NCBI RefSeq assembly: GCF_009671205.1
Contig: NZ_CP045309.1
Location: 1,550,001-1,614,000 of the forward strand
Source of the DNA: Micromonospora terminaliae
GTDB lineage: Bacteria; Actinomycetota; Actinomycetes; Mycobacteriales; Micromonosporaceae
Reading direction: 5' to 3'
DNA: 64,000 nucleotides
Positions within the stretch are counted from its first letter, which is position 1. Each line of letters starts with the position of its first letter. A model generated the notes under the pieces. The model searched no databases. It was not told the DNA's origin and saw nothing but the letters and a program-made list of their open reading frames with translations. Below, one piece after another: positions 8,547 through 17,179 of the stretch. The position numbers were made by a program, and so were the translations under genes.

Positions 8547-8942
8547 ATGATCGACAACGACCGGGCGGGCCGTACCGACCTGCCCTCGGCGCTGCGCTTC
8601 CTCACCGAACTGGTCGCCTGGGTCGCCGCCCCCTGGGCCCTCGCTCCGCACTCCGTGGTGCTGGCGGTCGCCTCGGTGGTGTTGCTGATCGGCCTGCCCA
8701 CCGTCTTCGCCACCCCCGGCGACAAGCGGCACGCGATCGTGCCGGTGCCCGGGCTGGTCACCGTCGCGCTGGTGCTGCTGCAACTGGTCGCCGCGGTGCT
8801 CGGGGCCTGGGCGGCCTGGCCGCGGCCGGTCGCGGTGACGGTCACCCTGCTGGCGGCGGCCACCCTGCTGACCGAGCTGCCCCGCTGGCGCCGGCTCGCC
8901 CCGCTCGGTCGCGACGGCCGTCCGGCCCGCCGCACGAGCTGA
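8547..8942 (+). CDS. Integral membrane protein of the YrdB-like type, unknown function
   Basis: A 131-residue hydrophobic protein with about four membrane helices (residues 14-31, 35-52, 66-85 and 90-106) and a basic C-terminal tail. The opening LPSALRFLTELVAWVAAPWAL resembles small actinobacterial YrdB/DUF2568-type membrane proteins, but I cannot be certain of the family. CATACT at 8534-8539 ends seven bases before the ATG and no Shine-Dalgarno is present, so the message is probably leaderless. It is convergent with the BtuF-like gene, ten bases away. Confidence 0.75.
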   Translation: MIDNDRAGRTDLPSALRFLTELVAWVAAPWALAPHSVVLAVASVVLLIGLPTVFATPGDKRHAIVPVPGLVTVALVLLQLVAAVLGAWAAWPRPVAVTVTLLAAATLLTELPRWRRLAPLGRDGRPARRTS

Positions 8943-8952
8943 CCGGCCGGGA

Positions 8953-9837
8953 TCAGGCCACCCGGCGGATCGCGCCCTCCGGCGGGGCGGGCACGGCGTC
9001 GGGGTGCAGGATCGCCGCGATCGCCTCGGTGCCGTCGACCAGGCGCGGGCCGGCCCGCACGACCAGCCCGTCTGCGTCGAGCGCCCAGATCTCGGCGCCG
9101 GGGAAGTGCCCGGCCACCTCGGCGGCCTGGGCGGCGGCCCCGTCCAGGTGGAAGCCGCACGGCGCGACCAGCACCACCTCGGGCCGGGCGGCCCGCAGCG
9201 CCGCCCAGGTGGTCGGCGTGGACCGGGCCCCGGGACTGGTCGCCACCGGCTCGCCGCCCGCGGCCTCGACGAGGTCGGGGATCCAGTGCCCGGCGCCGAA
9301 CGGGGGGTCCACCCACTCCACGACGGCGACCCGCCGCCGGGGCCGGCCGGCCACCGCCGCGCGGACCGCCGCGAGCCGCGCCCGCAGCCCGTCCACCAGG
9401 GCCTCCGCCCGGTCCGGCACCCGGGCCGCCGCGCCCACGGCCAGGATCGTGCCCAGCACGTCCGCCAGGGTGTACGGGTCGAGCGACAGCACCTCCGCCC
9501 GGCAGCCGAGGTGCTCCACGGCGTCCGCCACCCGGCCCGACGGCAGGGCGCAGACCCGGCACAGGTCCTGGGTGAGGATCAGGTCCGGATCGAGCCCGGC
9601 GAGCGCCCCGGCGTGCAGGGTGTAGAGGTCCGCGCCGGCGGCGAGCTGGCCCTTGACGTAGGCGTCGATCTCGCCCGGGCTCATGCCCTGGGTGTCCCGG
9701 CCGCCCACCACGACGGTGGTGCCGGACCGGTACGCGGGCGGCACCGCGCACTCGAAGGTGACCCCGACCAGGTCGTCGCCGAGCCCCAGGGCGTAGGCGA
9801 TCTCGGTGGCGGCGGGGAGCAGCGAGACGAGGCGCAT
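8953..9837 (-). CDS. Cobalamin-binding-type periplasmic-binding-fold protein (BtuF-like, no signal peptide)
   Basis: A 294-residue protein of the helical-backbone metal-receptor (BtuF/FhuD) fold. It starts MRLVSLLPAATEIAYALGLG, the family opening, and has TQDLCRVCALPSG around residues 88-100, seen in cobalamin-binding members. There is no signal peptide or lipobox before the fold, so it should be cytoplasmic rather than a transporter subunit. No permease or ATPase genes are adjacent. Proteins of this kind stand alone in many bacteria and their ligand is inferred, not proven. No cobalamin riboswitch was recognised upstream. CAGGAT ends six bases before the ATG, a weak leaderless-promoter match. 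Confidence 0.85.
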   Translation of the reverse strand: MRLVSLLPAATEIAYALGLGDDLVGVTFECAVPPAYRSGTTVVVGGRDTQGMSPGEIDAYVKGQLAAGADLYTLHAGALAGLDPDLILTQDLCRVCALPSGRVADAVEHLGCRAEVLSLDPYTLADVLGTILAVGAAARVPDRAEALVDGLRARLAAVRAAVAGRPRRRVAVVEWVDPPFGAGHWIPDLVEAAGGEPVATSPGARSTPTTWAALRAARPEVVLVAPCGFHLDGAAAQAAEVAGHFPGAEIWALDADGLVVRAGPRLVDGTEAIAAILHPDAVPAPPEGAIRRVA

Positions 9838-10001
9838 GCCGTCATCCTGCCGGTCGCCGCAGTTCCCCCGATCCCCGGGTCCGGGCCGGGGCGCGGCGTT
9901 AGTCTGGGGCGGCGCCCGAGGCGGTGCGGACGCGTCCGTCGTGGCGGCCCGCCGAGCATCGGTGCCGGCGGCGCGACGTCCCTCTTCCGGGAGGCGGTGC
10001 G

Positions 10002-10370
10002 GTGTCCGATCCGATCGAGGCGTTCTTCGGGCAGCTCGCCCGGCAGCCGCCGGGGCGGCTGCTGCGCCGCACCGCCGGCACGATCCGGTTCGAGCTGGAG
10101 GGGCCTGACGGGCTCGACGTCTGGCACCTGACCATCGAGCACGGGCGGATCGCCGTGGACCGCCGGGCGCGGCACGCCGACACGGTGATCCGCACCCGGC
10201 GCGACTTCTTCCTCCGGATGTGCCGGGGTGAGGCCAAGCCGCTCCCCGCCTGGCTGCGCAACGAGTTCACCGCCGAGGGGCACTTCCGGTTCGTGGTGTT
10301 GCTGGAGCGGCTCTTCGCGGCGCCGTCCGGGGCACGGCATCCACGAGCCCTCACCGGGGACCCCGGGTGA
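10002..10370 (+). CDS. SCP2-like sterol/lipid-carrier domain protein
   Basis: A 122-residue single-domain protein resembling the SCP2 fold: beta-strand LLRRTAGTIRFELEG, then DVWHLTIEHGRIAVD, followed by the helix segment RRDFFLRMCRGEAKPLPAWLRNEF and the C-terminal hydrophobic helix RFVVLLERLF. Likely binds a hydrophobic ligand in the cytoplasm; the ligand is unknown. The GTG at 10002 is chosen because GGGAGG (9989-9994) sits seven bases upstream; a longer frame from 9924 adds unlikely arginine-rich sequence. Its last four bases overlap the start of the glucosidase gene (GTGA), so the two are translationally coupled. Confidence 0.8.
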   Translation: MSDPIEAFFGQLARQPPGRLLRRTAGTIRFELEGPDGLDVWHLTIEHGRIAVDRRARHADTVIRTRRDFFLRMCRGEAKPLPAWLRNEFTAEGHFRFVVLLERLFAAPSGARHPRALTGDPG

Positions 10371-12418
10371 ACCCGAACCTGGTCCGCGTGCTGGACGGCA
10401 ACGTCTTCGTGCTCAGCGACGACAACGGCGACATCGAGGCGACCACGGCCAACCCGGTCGGCTTCTTCGACTTCGACACCCGGTTCCTGTCGGTCTGGCG
10501 CCTCACCCTGAACGGGGACCGCCTGAGTGTGCTCTCCACCGCCGAGCGCGACCACCTCCACCTGCGCTTCTTCCTGGTCCCGGGCGCACCGACGCACTAC
10601 GTGGACGCCAAGTCGTCGGTGATCCGGGAGCGGACGATCAACGGGGGTGTGTTCGAGGAGCGCCTCACAGTGTTCAACCACCATCACGCGCCGGAGGATT
10701 TCACCGTCCGGCTCGACGTGGACAGCGACTTCGCGCCGATCCTTGGCGTCAGCGTCGACCGCTCGCCGCCGGGACGGCTCTACCGCCGCAGCGAGGAGCG
10801 CGGGCTGCGCCTCGGCTACCAGCGGGAGAGGTTCCAGCGGGAGACGATGGTGACCAGCAGCGAACCGGTGCGGGTGGACGGGCGGGCTCTCACCTGGACC
10901 GTGCGGCTGGACCCCAAGGAGGCCTGGACGGTGGAGCTGCGGGTCCGGTCGCTCGTGCTGTGCCCGGACGGCGTGGACGCCCGGGACCGGTTGGAGCGGC
11001 GGCCCCGGGCCCGCCTCCACGAGCGGCAGGACGACCTGGCCGGGTGGATGTCCCGGGCACCGCAGCTCAGTTGCGACTGGGAGGCGCTGACCGACGTCTA
11101 CCGGCGCAGCCTGGTGGACCTGGCGGCGCTGCGCTACTCGCCGCTGACGCTGCCCGACCAGGTGATGCCCGCCGCCGGGCTGCCCTGGGCGGCCACCATC
11201 ACGGGCCGGGACAGCATCCTGACCAGCTTCATGGCGCTGCCGGTCGCCCCGGAACTGGCGTCGGCGACGGTGCGGATGCTCGGCATCGACCAGGGCGCGG
11301 TGCTCGACGACTTCCGCGACGAGGAGCCCGGCAAGATCCTCCGCGAGTTCCGGTACGGGGAGATGGTGGCCTTCGAGGAACGCCCGGAGTCCCCGTACTA
11401 CGGCAGCGCCGACGCCACCCCGCTCTACGTGATGCTGCTCGACGAGTACGAGCGGTGGACCGGCGACGCCGACCTGGTGCGGGAGTTCGAGGACGAGGCC
11501 CGGGCGGCCCTGCGGTGGATCGACGAGTACGGCGACCTGCTCGGCGACGGCTACGTCCGCTACCGGCGGCGCAACGAGCGCTCGGGGGTGGCGAACCAGG
11601 GCTGGAAGGACTCGCCGGAGGCGATCTGCCACGCCGACGGGCGGCTGCCCGGCCCGCCGCTGGCCACCTGCGAGCTCCAGGGGTACGCGTACGACGCGAA
11701 GCTGCGCGGCGCGCGGATGGCGCGGGAGTTCTGGGGCGACCCGGCGTACGCCGACCGGCTGGAGCGGGAGGCCGCGGTGCTGCGCGAACGCTTCGACCGG
11801 GACTTCTGGATCGGCGACCGGGGCTACTACGCGCTCGCCCTGGACGGCGACGGCCGGCAGGTCGACGCGCTGGCGTCCAACATGGGCCATCTGCTGTGGA
11901 GTGGCATCGTCCCGCCGGAGCGGGCCGCGCAGGTGGCCGGCCACCTGGTCGGGCCCCGGCTCTTCTCCGGCTGGGGGATCCGCACCCTGGGCACCGGACA
12001 GGAGCGGTACAACCCGCTCGGCCACCACGTCGGTGCGGTGTGGCCGTTCGACAACGCGCTGATCACCTGGGGCCTGCGCCGGTACGGCTTCGCCGAGGAG
12101 GCGGGCCGGGTCGCCGAGGCCATCGTGGACGTGTCCCGGTACTTCCAGGGCCGGCTGCCCGAGGCGTTCGCCGGCTACCCGCGCGAGCTGACCGGGTATC
12201 CGGTGCGCTATCCGACGGCGAACAATCCGCAGGCGATGGCGACGGCCGCCCCGTTCCTGCTGCTGCGCGCCCTGCTCGGCCTGGAGGCGGCCGGCGAGCA
12301 CCTGCTGATGGCGCCACGGGTACCGCCCCGGTTCGGGCGCGTGGAACTGCTCGACGTGCCGGGCCGGTGGGGCCGGCGGGACGTGATCGGCAGCGGGCTG
12401 GCCCACGTCGACCGCTGA
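10367..12418 (+). CDS. Amylo-alpha-1,6-glucosidase/glycogen-debranching-type protein
   Basis: A 683-residue cytoplasmic protein with the 'glycogen debranching N-terminal' domain (residues about 1-200; GDIEATTANPVGFFDFDTRF is its signature). An (alpha/alpha)6-barrel catalytic domain follows (about 235-680), with AAGLPWAATITGRDSILTSF, GWKDSPEAICHADG and HHVGAVWPFDNALI as the conserved barrel motifs of the GH63/GH133-like clan. Acidic residues in the DSP and ELTGYP regions are candidates for catalysis. It is usually annotated as amylo-alpha-1,6-glucosidase, but the true substrate is uncertain; trehalose, sucrose or glycogen-like glucans are possible. Translationally coupled to the upstream SCP2-like gene; a terminator hairpin follows. 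Confidence 0.88.
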   Translation: MNPNLVRVLDGNVFVLSDDNGDIEATTANPVGFFDFDTRFLSVWRLTLNGDRLSVLSTAERDHLHLRFFLVPGAPTHYVDAKSSVIRERTINGGVFEERLTVFNHHHAPEDFTVRLDVDSDFAPILGVSVDRSPPGRLYRRSEERGLRLGYQRERFQRETMVTSSEPVRVDGRALTWTVRLDPKEAWTVELRVRSLVLCPDGVDARDRLERRPRARLHERQDDLAGWMSRAPQLSCDWEALTDVYRRSLVDLAALRYSPLTLPDQVMPAAGLPWAATITGRDSILTSFMALPVAPELASATVRMLGIDQGAVLDDFRDEEPGKILREFRYGEMVAFEERPESPYYGSADATPLYVMLLDEYERWTGDADLVREFEDEARAALRWIDEYGDLLGDGYVRYRRRNERSGVANQGWKDSPEAICHADGRLPGPPLATCELQGYAYDAKLRGARMAREFWGDPAYADRLEREAAVLRERFDRDFWIGDRGYYALALDGDGRQVDALASNMGHLLWSGIVPPERAAQVAGHLVGPRLFSGWGIRTLGTGQERYNPLGHHVGAVWPFDNALITWGLRRYGFAEEAGRVAEAIVDVSRYFQGRLPEAFAGYPRELTGYPVRYPTANNPQAMATAAPFLLLRALLGLEAAGEHLLMAPRVPPRFGRVELLDVPGRWGRRDVIGSGLAHVDR

Positions 12419-12431
12419 CCCGCGTCACGCC

Positions 12432-12456
12432 GCGCGGCCGGTGCCGCCGGCCGCGC
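12432..12456 (+). terminator. Terminator hairpin after the glucosidase gene
   Basis: GCGCGGCCGG (12432-12441) pairs with CCGGCCGCGC (12447-12456) around a five-base loop, 14 bases after the stop. Confidence 0.7.
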
Positions 12457-12468
12457 CAACCGTTGCCC

Positions 12469-12496
12469 TTGCCAGGACGTCGGGAGTGCTTAGACT
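12469..12496 (+). promoter_or_regulatory. Promoter of the cupredoxin-lipoprotein operon
   Basis: TTGCCA (12469-12474), a 16-base spacer and TAGACT (12491-12496) form a good housekeeping sigma promoter. The predicted leader is about 88 bases, ending in GGAGAG before the ATG at 12591. Confidence 0.6.
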
Positions 12497-12590
12497 CTGC
12501 TGACTCCGCCGAAGTCCCCCCGGGCGGTGCACCGGGGTGACTGTCGGCGTCCGTCCTGGTCAGCACGCTGACCTCCGCCTCGGAGAGCCG

Positions 12591-13289
12591 ATGAAGAGCC
12601 GTACCGCCGCCGTCGTGGTCGCGATCTGCGCCACCGCCGCCCTCACCGCCTGCGGTGACGACGACCCCACCCCGGAGGGCACTCAGGTCCCGGTGACCGC
12701 CACCGACACCAGTTGCGAGGTCGCCACCACCCTCTTCACTCCGGGCGCGGTCACCTTCGCGGTCACCAACCGGGGGCAGCAGGCCACCGGCGTCTACCTG
12801 TACGGCCGTACCCGGAAGGGGTTCACCAAGGTGGTCGCCGAGACGGCGGAGGTCGCACCGGGGAAGACCGGCGACCTGAGTGCCACCCTCGCCACCGGCC
12901 TGTACGAGGTCGCCTGCAAGCCCGGCCGGCAGGGCGACGGCGTGCGGTCCCGGATCACGGTCTCCGACGACGGCACCGTGGCCAGCGCCGCGGCCGAGAC
13001 GGCGTACGACCGGGAGGTCGCCGTCGAGCTGACCGGGGCCGGGATCACCGGCGCGGACGGGCTGATCGCCGAGCCCGGTGAGAAGATCCAGTTCAAGGTG
13101 ACCAACAAGACCACCGGCGCCGGGACGCTGGAGGTGCTCAACCCGGACCGCAAGCGGGCCGCGGAGGTCAAGGTGGCGGCGAACGGGACGGCCGTGGCGG
13201 TCGTGACGTTCGTCGACGTCGGCGGGTGGACCCTGAAGGTCAAGGGCGACGGCGTGCACCCGGCGACCAAGCCGCTCGTGGTGCGCTGA
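12591..13289 (+). CDS. Lipoprotein with EfeO-type cupredoxin domain
   Basis: A 232-residue exported lipoprotein. The signal peptide (residues 1-20) ends in the lipobox LTAC. Residues about 33-125 closely resemble the cupredoxin domain of the iron-uptake protein EfeO (VPVTATDTSCEV, VTFAVTNRG, GLYEVACKPGRQGDG). The second half (about 130-232) looks like another beta-sandwich of the same type. The M75 imelysin domain that carries the metal site in full EfeO is absent, and no EfeU permease or EfeB peroxidase is nearby, so it is a free-standing cupredoxin. A role in copper/iron handling or electron transfer is inferred only. The ADH gene begins two bases after its stop, so they form an operon. Confidence 0.8.
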   Translation: MKSRTAAVVVAICATAALTACGDDDPTPEGTQVPVTATDTSCEVATTLFTPGAVTFAVTNRGQQATGVYLYGRTRKGFTKVVAETAEVAPGKTGDLSATLATGLYEVACKPGRQGDGVRSRITVSDDGTVASAAAETAYDREVAVELTGAGITGADGLIAEPGEKIQFKVTNKTTGAGTLEVLNPDRKRAAEVKVAANGTAVAVVTFVDVGGWTLKVKGDGVHPATKPLVVR

Positions 13290-13291
13290 CC

Positions 13292-14335
13292 ATGCGCGCC
13301 ACCGTGATCCACGGCCCGAACGACATCCGGGTCGAGGAGGTGCCCGACGCCGCCGTCCGCACCCCCACCGACGCCGTCGTCCGCACCGTGCTGGCCTGCA
13401 TCTGCGGCAGCGACCTGTGGGCGTACCGGGGGGTGGCGAAGCGGCAGCCGGGTCAGCGCATCGGGCACGAGTTCCTCGGCGTGGTCGAGGCAGTCGGTGC
13501 CGAGGTCGGCTCGGTGCGGGTCGGTGACCTCGTGGTGGCGCCGTTCGTCTGGTCCGACGGCACCTGCGACTTCTGCCGCGAAGGGCTGCACACCTCCTGC
13601 CCGGACGGCGGCTTCTGGGGCTCCGTCGGCTCGGACGGCGGCCAGGGCGAGGCCGTCCGGGTCCCGCACGCCGACGGCACCCTGGTGAAGCTGCCCAACG
13701 AGGCGGCCGGCGACCAGCGGCTGCTCACCGCGCTGCTGGCGCTCTCCGACGTGCTGGCCACCGGCCACCACGCGGCGCTCGCCGCCCGGGTCCGCCCGGG
13801 CGCCACCGTCGCCGTGGTCGGTGACGGCGCGGTCGGGCTCTGCGGCGTGCTCGCCGCGAAGCGGCTCGGCGCGGAGCGAGTCATCGCGCTGGGCCGGCAC
13901 GCCGCCCGCACCGACATCGCCCGTTCCTTCGGGGCCACCGACGTGGTCGCCGAGCGCGGCGAGGCGGCGATCGCCGCGGTGCGGGAGCTGACCAGGGGGT
14001 ACGGCGCGCACGCCGTGCTGGAGGCGGTCGGCACCGAGGATTCGATGCGGACCGCCATCTCCATTGCCCGCGACGGCGGGGCGGTCGGCTACGTCGGCGT
14101 ACCGCACGGCGGCAGCGCCGGTGTGGACATCCAGCAGATGTTCGACCGCAACGTGGCCGTCGCCGGCGGCGTCGCGCCGGCCCGGGCGTACATCCCGGAG
14201 CTGCTGGCCGACGTGCTGAACGGCACCGTCGACCCGTCCCCGGTCTTCGACCGGTCGGTGACCCTCGACGGGGTGCCGGAGGGCTACCGGGCCATGGACG
14301 AGCGGACCGCGCTGAAGGTGCGCATCACGTTCTGA
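13292..14335 (+). CDS. Zinc-dependent medium-chain alcohol dehydrogenase
   Basis: A 347-residue cytoplasmic oxidoreductase of the MDR superfamily. The catalytic-zinc ligands are visible as CICGSDLW (Cys near residue 38) and GHEFLGVVE (His-Glu near residue 59). The structural-zinc loop is reduced: CDFCREGLHTSC keeps three cysteines in altered spacing. The Rossmann nucleotide site is GATVAVVGDGAVGLCGV (residues about 169-185). The arginine/histidine-rich segment after the second strand (ALGRHAAR) suggests NADP(H) preference. The substrate is not predictable. The ATG lies two bases after the lipoprotein stop, so expression is probably coupled. Confidence 0.88.
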   Translation: MRATVIHGPNDIRVEEVPDAAVRTPTDAVVRTVLACICGSDLWAYRGVAKRQPGQRIGHEFLGVVEAVGAEVGSVRVGDLVVAPFVWSDGTCDFCREGLHTSCPDGGFWGSVGSDGGQGEAVRVPHADGTLVKLPNEAAGDQRLLTALLALSDVLATGHHAALAARVRPGATVAVVGDGAVGLCGVLAAKRLGAERVIALGRHAARTDIARSFGATDVVAERGEAAIAAVRELTRGYGAHAVLEAVGTEDSMRTAISIARDGGAVGYVGVPHGGSAGVDIQQMFDRNVAVAGGVAPARAYIPELLADVLNGTVDPSPVFDRSVTLDGVPEGYRAMDERTALKVRITF

Positions 14336-14403
14336 GCCACGGCGGCCGGGGTGGGGGTGTCGCCCCTGGTGAGCGGCGTGGTTCGTGCCGTACGGTGCTC
14401 GCC

Positions 14404-15321
14404 GTGACCGCGCACGATCATGTACCGCCCGGCCCGGTGGCCGTGCTCGCCAACCCGACCGCCGGCCGGGGACGGCACCGTGGCCTGCTGCCCCGGCTGC
14501 TGGAGGGGTTGGGCGGCGCCGGCCGGCCGGTGGAGCTGTTGTCGGCGCGTACCCCGGAGGAGGCGGAGGCGGCGTGCCACGCCGCGGTCGCGGGCGGCGC
14601 CGGCGCGCTGGTCGCCGTCGGCGGGGACGGCACCGTGCACCGGGCGTTGCAGGCCGTCGCCGGCACGGCGGTGCCGTTCGGCCCGGTGCCCGCCGGCACC
14701 GGCAACGACTTCGCCGTGGACACCGGCTTCCCGGCCGACCCCCTCGCCGCCGTGGCGGTGATCGCCGACGCGCTGCACGCCGGCCGCACCCACCCGGTCG
14801 ACCTGGCCCGGCTCACCACCCCAAGCGGCGACGACCGCTGGTACGGCGCCGTCCTGGCCGCCGGCTTCGACGCGATCGTCAACGAGCGGGCCAACCGGAT
14901 GCGCTGGCCGCGCGGCCCGCGCCGCTACGACCTGGCCATCCTCGTCGAGCTGGCCCGGCTGCGGCCGCGCCGCTACCGGCTGCGCCTCGACGGCGTGGCC
15001 CACGAGGTCGACGCCGTGCTGGTGGCGGTCGGCAACGCGGCCAGCTACGGCGGGGGCATGCGCATCTGCCCCGACGCCGACCCGCACGACGGCCTGCTGG
15101 ACGTGGTGGTGGGCGGCCGCTTCGACCGGCGCACCCTCATGCGGGTCAAGCCCCGCATCTACCAGGGCACCCACGTCACGCACCCGCTGGTGCGCAGCTA
15201 CCGGGCCCGGACCGTCGAGCTGGACGCCGAGGGCATCACCACGTACGTCGACGGGGAGCGGGCGTTCGACCTTCCCGTGCGGGTCAGCGCGGTGCCGGCG
15301 GCGGTGCGGCTGCTGCGCTGA
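14404..15321 (+). CDS. Diacylglycerol/sphingosine-kinase-family lipid kinase (DagK type)
   Basis: A 305-residue soluble lipid kinase that probably phosphorylates diacylglycerol or a related lipid at the membrane surface. It has the family pattern: PVAVLANPTAGRGR at the N-terminus, the nucleotide motif VAVGGDGTVHRAL (G-G-D-G-T-V), and PVPAGTGNDFAVDTGFP for the second phosphate-binding loop. The C-terminal beta-sandwich ends in DGERAFDLPVRVSAVPAAVRLL. GTG 14404 is chosen over GTG 14395 because TACGGT (14391-14396) ends seven bases before it and there is no Shine-Dalgarno. The 3' end overlaps the convergent EamA gene by 38 bases. Confidence 0.9.
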   Translation: MTAHDHVPPGPVAVLANPTAGRGRHRGLLPRLLEGLGGAGRPVELLSARTPEEAEAACHAAVAGGAGALVAVGGDGTVHRALQAVAGTAVPFGPVPAGTGNDFAVDTGFPADPLAAVAVIADALHAGRTHPVDLARLTTPSGDDRWYGAVLAAGFDAIVNERANRMRWPRGPRRYDLAILVELARLRPRRYRLRLDGVAHEVDAVLVAVGNAASYGGGMRICPDADPHDGLLDVVVGGRFDRRTLMRVKPRIYQGTHVTHPLVRSYRARTVELDAEGITTYVDGERAFDLPVRVSAVPAAVRLLR

Positions 15322-16249
15322 CCAGCGCGCCGCCCTCGGCGCCCGGCCCGGCGGGCGGCGGCGCGGCGGCCGGGGTGCCGGCCCGTACCGCGCCGATGCT
15401 CGCGGCGATCACCAGGGCGATGGCGAGCACCTCCACGGGGTGCAGCGCCTGGCCGAGCACCAGCCATCCCGCCAGCGCGGCGATGGCCGGCCCGAGGCTC
15501 ATGAGCACGGCGAAGGTCGCCGTGGGCAGCCGCCGCAGCGCCAGCAGCTCCAGGGTGTACGGCAGCACCGAGGCGAGCAGGGCCAGCCCGGTGCCGAGCC
15601 CCAGCACCGCCGGGTGCCACAGCCGGCCGCCCGAGCCCACCAACCCGACGGGCAGGGTGATGAGCGCGGCCACCGCGAGCGCCAGGGCCAGCCCGTCGGC
15701 CCGCGGGAACCGCCCGCCGACCCGGGCCGAGCAGACGATGTACGCGGCCCACAGCGCGCCCGCGGCCAGCGCCAGCGCGGCGCCGACCGGGTCCAGCCGG
15801 TCGAACCCGCCCTGGCCGAGCAGGGCCACGCCGGCCAGCGCCAGCCCGGCCCAGCACCAGGCGGCCAGCCGCCGGGCGGTGACCACGGACAGCGCCAGCG
15901 GCCCGAGCACCTCCAGGGTCACGGCGGGCCCCAGCGGGATCCGCTCGATCGCCTGGTAGAAGATCGAGTTCATGCCCGCCAGGGCCAGCCCGAAGGCGAC
16001 CACGGCCGCCCAGTCGCCCCGGCCGTGCCCGCGCAGCCGGGGGCGGCACACGGCCAGCATGAGCAGCGCGCCGATCGTCAGCCGCAGGGTGACCGCGCCG
16101 GCCACCCCGGTACGCGGGAACAGCAGCGCGGCCACCGCCGAGCCGAACTGCACCGAGAGCGCCCCGCCGAGCACCAGCCCGACCGCGCCGAGCCGGCCGC
16201 CGGAGAGCCGTCCGGTGACCCGGGGACGAAAGGAGCGGTCGGGCGTCAT
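15284..16249 (-). CDS. EamA/RhtA-family drug/metabolite exporter
   Basis: A 321-residue inner-membrane transporter with ten predicted membrane helices arranged as two EamA repeats (residues about 20-150 and 160-290); the second repeat opens PVGAALALAAGALWAAYIV. The arrangement and the YQAIERIPLGPAVTLEVLGPL segment match RhtA-like amino-acid/threonine-homoserine exporters. The C-terminus is an alanine/proline tail. The substrate cannot be read from the sequence. TAGCGT ends six bases before the ATG and no Shine-Dalgarno is present, so it is probably leaderless. Its tail overlaps the lipid kinase gene on the opposite strand. Confidence 0.88.
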   Translation of the reverse strand: MTPDRSFRPRVTGRLSGGRLGAVGLVLGGALSVQFGSAVAALLFPRTGVAGAVTLRLTIGALLMLAVCRPRLRGHGRGDWAAVVAFGLALAGMNSIFYQAIERIPLGPAVTLEVLGPLALSVVTARRLAAWCWAGLALAGVALLGQGGFDRLDPVGAALALAAGALWAAYIVCSARVGGRFPRADGLALALAVAALITLPVGLVGSGGRLWHPAVLGLGTGLALLASVLPYTLELLALRRLPTATFAVLMSLGPAIAALAGWLVLGQALHPVEVLAIALVIAASIGAVRAGTPAAAPPPAGPGAEGGALVSAAAAPPPAPR

Positions 16250-16328
16250 GCCGTTACGCTAGCGCCGCTGGCCAGCCGCGATGCGCCCGGGCCGCCCGGC
16301 GTCCAGGCCCCCGGGCCGCCCGGTGCCG

Positions 16329-17093
16329 TCAGTTCCGCAGCGCCAGGTCCAGCACGGCGCCCAGCCCGTTCGGCCGGCCCGGGTCCGCGCAGGGCAGCAC
16401 CAGCACGGCGCAGCCCGCGGCCACCGCACCCGCGTCGGCGCGGGTGTCACCCACCATGAGCGTGCGCTCCGGGTCCACCCCGAGCATGCCGCACGCCCGC
16501 AGGAAGATCCCCGGGTCCGGCTTGCAGCGCCCCACCTCGTACGACAGGGCCCAGGCGTCGATGAGTTCGTCCAGCTTCCAGGCGGCGAACAACGGCCGCA
16601 GGTCGAAGCCGATGTTGCTGACCACCGCCACCTTCACCCCGGCCTCCCGGAGCGCGCCGAGCACCGGCTCGGTGTCCGGGTACGGCACCCAGCCCTCGGG
16701 AACCAGCACCCGCTCGTAGAGCGCGTCGGCGAACCCGTCGATGCCGGCATCCACCGTCTCGGCCAGCCCGGTGTAGGCGCCCCGGTGGGCGTGCGGGTAG
16801 AGATCCCGGTCGGACCACAGCTCGGCCAGCCGGGGCGGCACCCGGGCCGGCAGCGGCCCGCCCGCCCGGCCGGCCGTGAGCAGCCGGTCGGCCAGCGCCG
16901 TGGCGCGCACCCGGTCCAGCTCGACCCCGCAGGCCGCCGCGGCGGCGAGCACCCACTCGCGGGGCTCCTCCACCTGCGCGAGGGTGCCGTGGAAGTCGAA
17001 GAGCACCGCCTCCACGGGCCGACGGGACGGGCTCGGGCGGACGGCGTCGTCGGCGCCGCGCGAGACTCGGGGCGGTTGGGCATGATCCGGCAC
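16329..17093 (-). CDS. HAD-family phosphatase
   Basis: A 254-residue haloacid-dehalogenase-superfamily hydrolase, likely a phosphatase for a small phosphorylated metabolite. Motif I is AVLFDFHGTLAQ (DxxGT with the two catalytic aspartates replaced by D-F-H, i.e. the general acid position is histidine). Motif II is VAVVSNIGFD, motif III lysine is in EVGRCKPDPGIF, and motif IV is MVGDTRADAGA. A helical cap lies between motifs I and II. The GTG at 17093 is chosen because TAGGGT ends seven bases upstream; longer starts at 17102 or 17162 would overlap that box. The promoter region is shared with the divergent helY. The His in place of the second motif-I Asp is unusual and may alter activity. Confidence 0.85.
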   Translation of the reverse strand: MPDHAQPPRVSRGADDAVRPSPSRRPVEAVLFDFHGTLAQVEEPREWVLAAAAACGVELDRVRATALADRLLTAGRAGGPLPARVPPRLAELWSDRDLYPHAHRGAYTGLAETVDAGIDGFADALYERVLVPEGWVPYPDTEPVLGALREAGVKVAVVSNIGFDLRPLFAAWKLDELIDAWALSYEVGRCKPDPGIFLRACGMLGVDPERTLMVGDTRADAGAVAAGCAVLVLPCADPGRPNGLGAVLDLALRN

Positions 17094-17179
17094 GTCGTGC
17101 ACCCTACCGACCCGCTCCGACCCACCTGCCGGACGGCCTTGGCCGGTGGTCGTCGTGCGCACCGATTAATCTTGGGGAC

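Noticed and set aside
8953..9837. Cobalamin riboswitch upstream of the BtuF-like gene
   Set aside because: No B12-box-like sequence or suitable leader length was seen on the minus strand upstream of 9837.
9899..12406. 835-residue minus-strand open frame
   Set aside because: Antisense to the SCP2-like and glucosidase genes, low complexity, no start signals.
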